Assembly (NCBI GenBank): GCA_963931925.1
Contig: OZ007567.1
Location: forward strand, 77,690,686-77,754,685
DNA from: Onchidella celtica
Taxonomy: Eukaryota; Mollusca; Gastropoda; Systellommatophora; Onchidiidae
Direction of reading: 5' to 3'
DNA: 64,000 bases
Positions 41,901 through 50,900 of the stretch are shown here, piece by piece. Positions within the stretch are counted from its first letter, which is position 1; each line of letters begins with the position of its first letter. The position numbers were made by a program, and so were the translations under genes. The notes below the pieces were generated by a model that searched no databases, had not been told where the DNA came from, and saw only the letters and a program-made list of their open reading frames with translations.

Positions 41901-44900
41901 TTATTGCGTAACCAGGGACTTGGCTGACTCTAAAATTGTCATAACTGAGTTTGTTTCAGAAAGACGAATCTAACCATATATTACATGCTCAGGTTTGATC
42001 TCGTGAAAAATTTGATGGAATATTAAAAAACAGGGAAGTTTTGAATAGTTATACTGTTGAAACTGCCGTATTACATGTATCAATACTATTTTGTTGACAA
42101 CAATTAAGGAACATGTAAACTCTCTTTGAGAACATTAATTGTGCAGTAACTTTCATGTTTTGGTGTGCATTTCCAACAGAGTAGGCAGTGAACCTTATTG
42201 CAGTAACACCAAAAGAAAATAAGTTACTTATTTTTGTACTTCTCAGGGAATTTGAGGAGACATATGATGCCCTACAAAGTGATATTGACAGTCTAGAACA
42301 GGAGAAAACAGAACTCAAGGAACGTTTACGGGTTCTGTCAAAGAACACTCTATTACAGAACATGTCCAGGCAGTCTTCTGGTCAAGGTGAAGTGAATGTT
42401 TCATTTTTCTTCGGTTGTTCATTGTCTGTTTGACCATTGTGAGCCACCAACATACCGGCAACAACTCGGCTTGTTGAAGGGTATTTTCATAATGTGTGCT
42501 GTGTTCAAAGCACAAAATAAACAGAACTGTCACATTTGGGAATTGAGGCAAATACAGATTTGCATTGTAAAACAACCTGAAAGATAGATGGATTTGACCA
42601 TTCAGAAATGTTTATTTAGGTGCAACTGTCCTATTGTCATCTGGGTTTGCTTTGAGATTTTTAAATAAATAGGATGAGTGCAAACCGCATACACAGTAAC
42701 ATGAATTGAATAAAAGATGCCAATTTAATAGCTAATGTTTGGTGGTTCAAGTGAATTTGATAAGATAGCCCAGTTTTGTGTAGCAGATTTAAGGCAAAAT
42801 GCATCATCAGGATCAAAGCTGGGTCAGAGAATAAGGCCTCTTCAAGTTCTTATACAGGCAGCTTGATTTGGAATACTCCCTTGAAATACTCTCTTTAATG
42901 AGCAATCCATTTATATTTTCATCTTTGTTTCATCTATCCAGCACCTGCCAGTGGCAGCTCAAGTCCTTTGGGTGGATCAATGATACAAGAGTCACCACTA
43001 CTGGCCCAGCAAGTAAGCCACCCTAGAGAACAATCTTACTTATTGTGTTAATCTGCATCATTCCTTTGTTGTAACTGCCTGATTAAGAGGGCAGCTTAAT
43101 GCTGCACAGCTGTTTAATACATTTTCTCATCATTAATTTAGATACGATAATGACATCAGAGGCATCATAAACTAAAATTGGAAATCTTGGTGGATGTTAT
43201 AGCGTATTAGCAGGATAGTTAAGTTATTCTCAAAACTAAATGTATGAAAATTTGTTTACTTTATTGCTTTACTTGTGTTGCAGCTAAATTATGGCATAGC
43301 CAACACATGGCAATAAAAAAAAAACTAGTGATACTGGAAACAAAAATTCTAGCTGTATGTGAAAGGAGGCACTGTGCATGTTATTGGAAATCATGTTCAT
43401 CATTGTTGGCAAAGTGCCTGTACATTTCCTTAGGGGAAGAAATGACTGCATCAAAATATTTAATATTTTTGTCCGATGTATTATGATATAAGCCAAGAAA
43501 CACGTTACACATATTGTTGGACTGACATCCCTTGTCTGGACTTGAAATATGAACTACAAACTGAATATACCCATACCCGAGGCATCGTATGGAATTTAGC
43601 TCTGTTTATTTATATAATATATGTCTGTGTGAATTTTTTCATCTTCAGGTTGTGGCTCTTCGAGATGCATTGCAGTACAATAAGCAGGAACTTATCAGAC
43701 TTAAAGCTGAAAGAATGAGAGTAAGGCCCATTTTTGTTTGCAAAGTATTTTATTTGTGAAGAAAATTTAAGGAACAATTGAATTCAAGTAATTAGTTCTA
43801 AGGCCTTTTCTAATATCTTAATAGATTACTTCCATCCTTGAAAATGAATTTTTTTTTTTTTTTTTGTGTATATATTATGTATACAATTGCATTTACATTT
43901 AATGGTATTTTATATTGAAATTTGAAGCACAAATGAATTTTAATTGTTAACCCCCACGCTGTGCGGGGCGTTGAAATACGGCATCGACTATCCAGGCGTT
44001 CACTATGCTCGGGCATACCAACACGGCAAAGTCAAGCTTATCACGTAGTGCGGTGGCCATATTTTCACGCATCAGGTCACTATCCTCTTTGAGATGTAAC
44101 TACCGTCTTATTGCTCACTGCATCTCTTCTAGACCAAAGGCATTGTGACAAGGACATGTTAACCAGTGAACCACTGGTCGGACTCACAAAGACTAAGCTT
44201 TCAAAGGCGCTCCCCACACTATCTAAAGGCGTAACATGGACATGCAAACTGTTGCTCAACAAATTTGCAATATTATCTCATTTTCTCACAAGCTGACCAT
44301 CATCTAGAGTTGTCTGTATCTAAGAACCAATCAGAAACAAGCTCTGAAATGACCTTTGCCCCAAATGCCCACATTGGTTCATTAGTATGTGCCAATCAGG
44401 ATGAAATCATTTGAAGACCACAATGGAAAAACCATCAGACTCCATTTTTGCAAAGTAGAGTTATTGCCCGTTTTATTTGGCTACAGTTGATCTATTGAAT
44501 TCTCTACTAAAAAACTCAAAAAATGACCAGATTCCACAGTTATTTAGCTTAGCAGCATAACCACCCCCTGAAAGAATGATCAGACTCGAAACTGTAAACT
44601 GGAAAAATGATCAGTCCCCGGATCAGCTGATTCTAGCAAAGTCATGTGACAGCAATATGCCAATTATAACCAAGAGAAGTATCAACAACAACAGCTGTAG
44701 TCATAATGATGGAGGCAGCAGACTATCCACAGCATATTGAGAAGCCAAAGAAAAGAAACTCATTGGGTTCCAAGAGAGTTGGAGACTACCGTCATAGGAA
44801 AGTCACAGACTATTTCAAAACGGAAAACAACAGCTCCTCACCCAGGACTGAAGCATCTTTATGCTACTGACCTGCTGATCAGCAAAGAAAAGCACAGCAA

Positions 44901-47900
44901 TCTCTGGGTCCTCAAGTGCTTTTGCCAACCCGCAAACCATGCGTTTTTTGACAACCTACTGAGAGCAACCACAGATGCCAATGAGGATACATAGTGGCTC
45001 TGACTCTGATGAATAAATCATTATCTCATTATGTAAGCTTGTAATAAGATAATCCATCTACATACAAATCTTCTTTCTTTTTAATTTTTAGCTAAAACTT
45101 CTTGTGGACCTTCATTTTAAAGCCATGTTTGTTTCTTGTGACAGTAAGGCATGCTGCCATTTTATGTGTAGTAGTGTTCTTGTGAATGGTGGGGTGTTAA
45201 AAGTGTTGTTGAATCTTCTGAACAGCACAATGGCAAAATAATACACACACAAGACTCTTCCATCAAAATTTATTAGTAATTACGCAAGGAAAAAAAATAT
45301 GGAACAATTATCAAATAGCAAAAAGGCATCATACCATTCCAATTTTTTTTTTTAATAATTGAGAATAATTCTGAGACTTAAACCAGTGTTTTTACTTAAG
45401 AAATAGTTCAGCTAAACAATACAAAAGAACAGCTAAATAATAATTGAAAATAAGGGAACTGCAGTGTTTTAACGGTAAAAATGGAGTCTGATCATTTTTC
45501 CATTGTGGTTTTCGTTTGGGACTAGGCGGCTGTGGCTAGTTATCATGCTTCGTTCTCACGAAAATTACAGCCGTTAGTTTGGTATCATAAGTCAGATCAT
45601 TGGTTAGAGTAGGTAATCCAAGCTGCCCGCTGAAGGGGCGAAATCCTGTTTTGGCATAATTTTAGGCCAGCATTACAAAGATACTACTGCTGTGTATTTA
45701 TGTAAAACCGAGTGTATCCAACATCAAAATAAAGTTCAGTTCTTCGTCTGTCAAAGTATATTATCTTTGATGTTGTTTAGTATGTGTAGCTATGTGTTTT
45801 TATTGCTTGAACAAGACACAGTTTTGCTGTTTTTGCCCTGAGCCGCACATACCAATTTGACCCCTCAATAACAAAGGATTGTGGAGCATCGCGCAGATGT
45901 AGGGCAGGTGTCTGAAAATAACACACACAGAAAGCCAGATAAATGAGGTTTAATTCAATGTAATTTTCATCCTGTTTTAAGTTGAAATTCTTTTAAAAAT
46001 TGTTTGTTGAAAAGTTTGTTGATCGAAAAACTGGCATCATGGAAGCATTTTATGAGGCAGTGTAAATAATTTCTTTTCTGCAGTCATAATAGATATTTTG
46101 ATAGTGATGAGCAATTTATTTTGATCTTCAGAAACAGCTAGCTTCACTTCCAGCATTGCAGGTGCCCAAGAAACCAACTGGGCTGGCTAGTACAACAGGG
46201 TCAGTGGTTATAGGAGATGTACCTGATACATGCAAGACTGATCTCAATAAACTTGTCAAGAGGACAAAAGATTTGCTGATGGTAAATGAATTAAGGCTCA
46301 CAATAATCTTATTACAGCTCCAAAGCAAGCGAAAGTTGTGAGGATGTGTTTTCCAGTGATTTTTTTTTGTTTATTGTAATATGTACAAATGTTCACTTTG
46401 CAGGGCTTCTTTGTTTTTTGAGTCAGAGATTTGTACCTAATAGCCCAGGCTGCATTCCTATTTTGCCCACCTACTTTGCAGTTTCAGTTGATTAGTTATC
46501 ATATCAAGCTATAGATCTCAGCTTTATATAAATGTATTCAAGAAGGTATAGAATTTCTGATAGTAAAACAAGAATGTAATGTCTGACTGGAATGGGGCCT
46601 CCTGTTTTATGTGACCTAAAATAAGCAAACTGTATGTATTCAAGGAAATTATCAGTGGGATCACAACTGGCTTTGACCTAACATGACAGTTGCTTGTCTG
46701 TGTTTTTCTCCAGGGGGCAAACAAACTGAGTAGTTGTCCACGGGTAGTTGACATTTCTCGTAGGAAACCAGGTAAGTAAAGAGGAAATGGAACATTTTGT
46801 TCTAAATAAACCAGTTCAAAATTGTTTTATGACCTGCATAATCTCCAGGCGTTCAGTTTTATATCATTTTATCCTCAAAGGTCTGCAAGGACATTGTTTT
46901 TTTAATACGGGGGATTAGTTCAGCTTAAAAAGAAATTTTTATTTTCCAAAAAGTTAATGTTATAATCATGAGCCTTTGCTCTTGTAAAATTTTAAGAAGT
47001 TTTAGTTTTATGCTGCCATAGAAATATACGAGATACAGACAGTTGTCATGTACTTAATTGCCATATATACACTTTTCTTGATTATTGAATATATGCTGAA
47101 CAATTCATCGCTTTAGGTTCTGCACCAGTCACAGATAACACTGGCCCTATGCGTCAACTTATCACACGCACTGCAGACTTGACCAGTTTGGAAAAGCATG
47201 CACAAGAGGTAAAGCCGACTTTTTAGGTGTTGTGTATCACCAAAGATACTGGATTGATAAGATCAGACACTCCCTTCTTCCGACCTCGTAAAATACCGTT
47301 TACATCTGGTCACAGGCACCGCCAACTCTTGGCGCACAAGGCCAGCACTTAGTACAATGGATTTGCATAGAAAATAAGACACAACACCAATCGGTTTCAC
47401 TCCCAGAGGCAGTTTCGCTGAAAAATATTAAGCACAGACATCAAAGGCTATCTCAAATTCATGTATCGCATCCTGTCTTCTAGTTTATGATTTTATGAGG
47501 GGCAAGCCAAGGTTAGAAACTAGTGCATTGACCGACCTTTGCTGTCAGTTTGAATGCGTTTCACTGCACCCCCCCCCCCCTCTTAAATGTAAAGTTAATT
47601 GTGGTTCTATCCCCTGACATCAGGCTAGTGACAGATGAGTTGAACAATGGATGTGTTGGTCTTTGTTTTAATCCCCCAACGACATAAACTCAAACGTAGT
47701 TGACTACTAGATCTATCTTCGGTATGATGGTTAATTAATGAAATGATTGTGACATTGTCACCACATTTAAAAAGGAAAAAAAAATAGCCAGAGGTTTCCT
47801 ACAACAAACTAATAATTACAAAGTAAGCGACTTCCAGCAAAGTCTAGGGTGAGAGCTGAACACTGACCAAAACTCTGCATTTTCTCTATTCGGCTTTGTA

Positions 47901-50900
47901 AAAAAGTTGTTTACATCTCTCACACTTATGTCACTAGGTGGCGCTGCCAAACATGTGCACGCGAAAACTCGGAGATGTCTTATTTTATCATTTCCAGTAT
48001 CTTTGGTATCACTTGCAATAGAACACTTGTGCATTTCTGACAATGTGTAAGATTTAAGTATTCACTATAAAAAGTGCTTAACAGCCAAAGAGCTGTCAGT
48101 CTTGATGAATTTAGCATATCAGATCTGGTCAAGTTAAACTATTATCTTGAGACATCTGGCGCATCAGATATTAACTCACTTAAGGCGGTTCCTGCGCATT
48201 AGAGGGACAAGCCTACAAGCGCCATGGCCGCATCCCGTGTATATGCGGGATGAACATTAATTATCATTCGATAACTTCCCATGCGAGTTGCAGGACATGG
48301 CACAACGCTTGCTAAACCTGATTTTTTTTGTTGCATTTAAAGTTTGGTCGAGTTTTATAAGAAACTTTTTGAGATATTTCCAACTAAGGGAAGTCACTCC
48401 AGAAACACGTGACAACTGGTCAAATCAGTCAGAACTGCACGCTAGGCGCTTGTTTTGATCAAGCGATGGCTGGTAAACACAATAAATTTCAAATCTTTGA
48501 TGACAGCGATGGTGACATCGATACATACATAATGATCCTGAATTCATCCCAAGAGCTAGAGAGGACAATAGTAGCGATGAAGATACAGTCCAATCAAAGA
48601 TCTTAAAATAGTATTAACCTAGATTCCCTAGTCGCGCTGCGAGAACCAGCTCGCGGCGTCCCGGGCGTGGAGAGCGAAAACAATGGCGGCTTGAGGTCAA
48701 GTTGTCCAAGCGGCGGCCTAGCAACGCTACTGTTTACCATAGGAAACACAAACCGTTTGCCTCGAATTTGATAGTAGGCCCACGATGTAGTACATAGTAA
48801 GCCTAGCTTGTTGTTTTACGTTGTCGAGAAAAGTAGATCTTGAGTGCTACAACAATCAGGAAAATGTCAGAGATTCTAGAATAAGAGAACATTGTAGGCC
48901 TACAATTGTTTTTAATACATGTATAAGGAGGTCTAGAAGAAGAAACTCAGAAGCTTGGACCGACAGACTCGCAAATTCTTACTTCAACGTGTGTGTTAGA
49001 GAGAGAGAGAGAGAGAAAGAGAGACAGGGAGAGAGGGGTATTATAAGACGTACCACCATAACAGCTACAAAATCAGAAAAAATGAAAGTAATCGACAACC
49101 TCACACCCCCCCCCCCCCTCTAATAAAATAAACAGACGGATATCAAGATCCAGCAGAAGCTCAAGTGCATGGGCAGACACTCACTAGTAGCATGTGAGAG
49201 TGTGAGGGGGGGGGGGATAAGGCGCAAGCATGATAATGGCTACATAAAATCATAATTTGCTACGTCAACAGCAGCCTCCAACTACCTGTGACAGACACCC
49301 CCCTCCCCCCCCCCCCCCAAAAAAGACAGAGAGGGAGAGAGAGAGAGAGAGAGAGAAGATAGGGGAGACAGACATGTAGAGGAGAGGGAGAATAAATTTC
49401 CGGGTTCAGTCCCAGAATTACCCGCTCCAGATTAGACTTAACCATCTTTTTCTCTTTTTTTTGTCTTATAAAAGTAAATCTGTGTGTGTGTGTTTTTTTT
49501 TGGCCAAGTAGGCCTACATTGTATGGATAGGCGCTAAATTCTAGGTCTACCCTCCTGCATTGTAAGTGTATGATTGGGTCATCGTCCAGTTCGAAAATTC
49601 GATAATCTGAAAGTTGTAGCTGGGGATGGAGGTGTTCGGATTATCGAGACTAGACTGTAGACTGTTGGAATAGAGATCTATACAACACACCTTACTACTA
49701 CACTACACCGACACTACTATAGGCCCCTAACTAGTCTAGTCTACGACACGTCACTTCAACTTGACTAGATCTACACAAACTACTACATAAACTAGATCTA
49801 GCTCTAGATCTAGGTTCTCTTTAGAACTCAATCTGAATGCTAAATCAGCTGACTGAGTTAGAATGCATTACTGCCATTGAGACCATCATGGAATGAATTA
49901 GGCTGGAGGAAGGGGGGCTCGTTAACTTCTTAAAATGTTCTCACCTGTGAAAAGATCGGTCCGTTTCCTTGCTTCTACGATGTGTACAACCGGGGACGAC
50001 ACAAACGTAAACAATGCTGACGGTGTGATCAGATGTTTTGGTTTCGCTTTCACAGTGCTTCTCCTTCCCTTTACAGAAAAAGTAAACCAGGCTAACCGGA
50101 AGAGTTGTTTCTGACCTCAATGGCCGAAAGCGTTGAGGTACGGTGACGTGACGTCACTAGGGAATCTAGGTTAATACTATTTTAAGATCTTTGAGTCCAA
50201 TCCACTTATCTCGAAATGGCTTTTGTCGACATGCTGGGTAACTCGACACAATTTTTAAGTCTCAACCTGTTCCTTCTTTAATGCTACTAAATATTTCCCC
50301 TTCTTTCCTCTTATATCAACATATTTCTCCCAGACCAGAGCACAACAAGTGCACTAGATCTACTACTGTGCTACCAAAAATGCCCACGCAGCTCCCTGCA
50401 TATTATAAGACCTCATTATTTCTTTTCGCGGTGCTGGCGGGCAGGGGTAGGAGAGGGGCTGTGCGGACACAGAGGATAGCTTCAGTAACGCGAGTGTGGA
50501 GTGCCATGCATAAGAGCACAGCAATAAAACTACAGAGTACTGGTACTAGTTACTACAGACATTTTTTTTTCACAAAACATTCGTCGGCCGTTGATACTAG
50601 TCCTTGACCTAGATTTCTTGGTTAACTGCCGTACTGTGTGTGTATCAGTATCATCACTTCTTCTGAAGAAACAGGTCGAGGTTAAAAAGAAATAGTAGAA
50701 CACTGTGCATTTGATGTACATAGCTACAGCATTTCTCCAACATCGGCATTGCGCAACTGCTCCACACAACAATGATATTGGAGGAACTGGTGACAGCATG
50801 CCGATAATTAAAAGAAAAAGGGACATAATTGCATTATTTATTGGACACTTTCCCCATGATGGTGATGTTTAATCTTCCCCGCTTTTTTTTTTTCTCTTCC

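Noticed and set aside
48997-49356. GA, poly-C and poly-G tracts as regulatory elements
   Set aside because: Ordinary microsatellites inside a transposon.
50281-50826. Open frames in both strands here
   Set aside because: They lie in the gene-less pogo-like element and are not kept in its other copy at 36424-37238.
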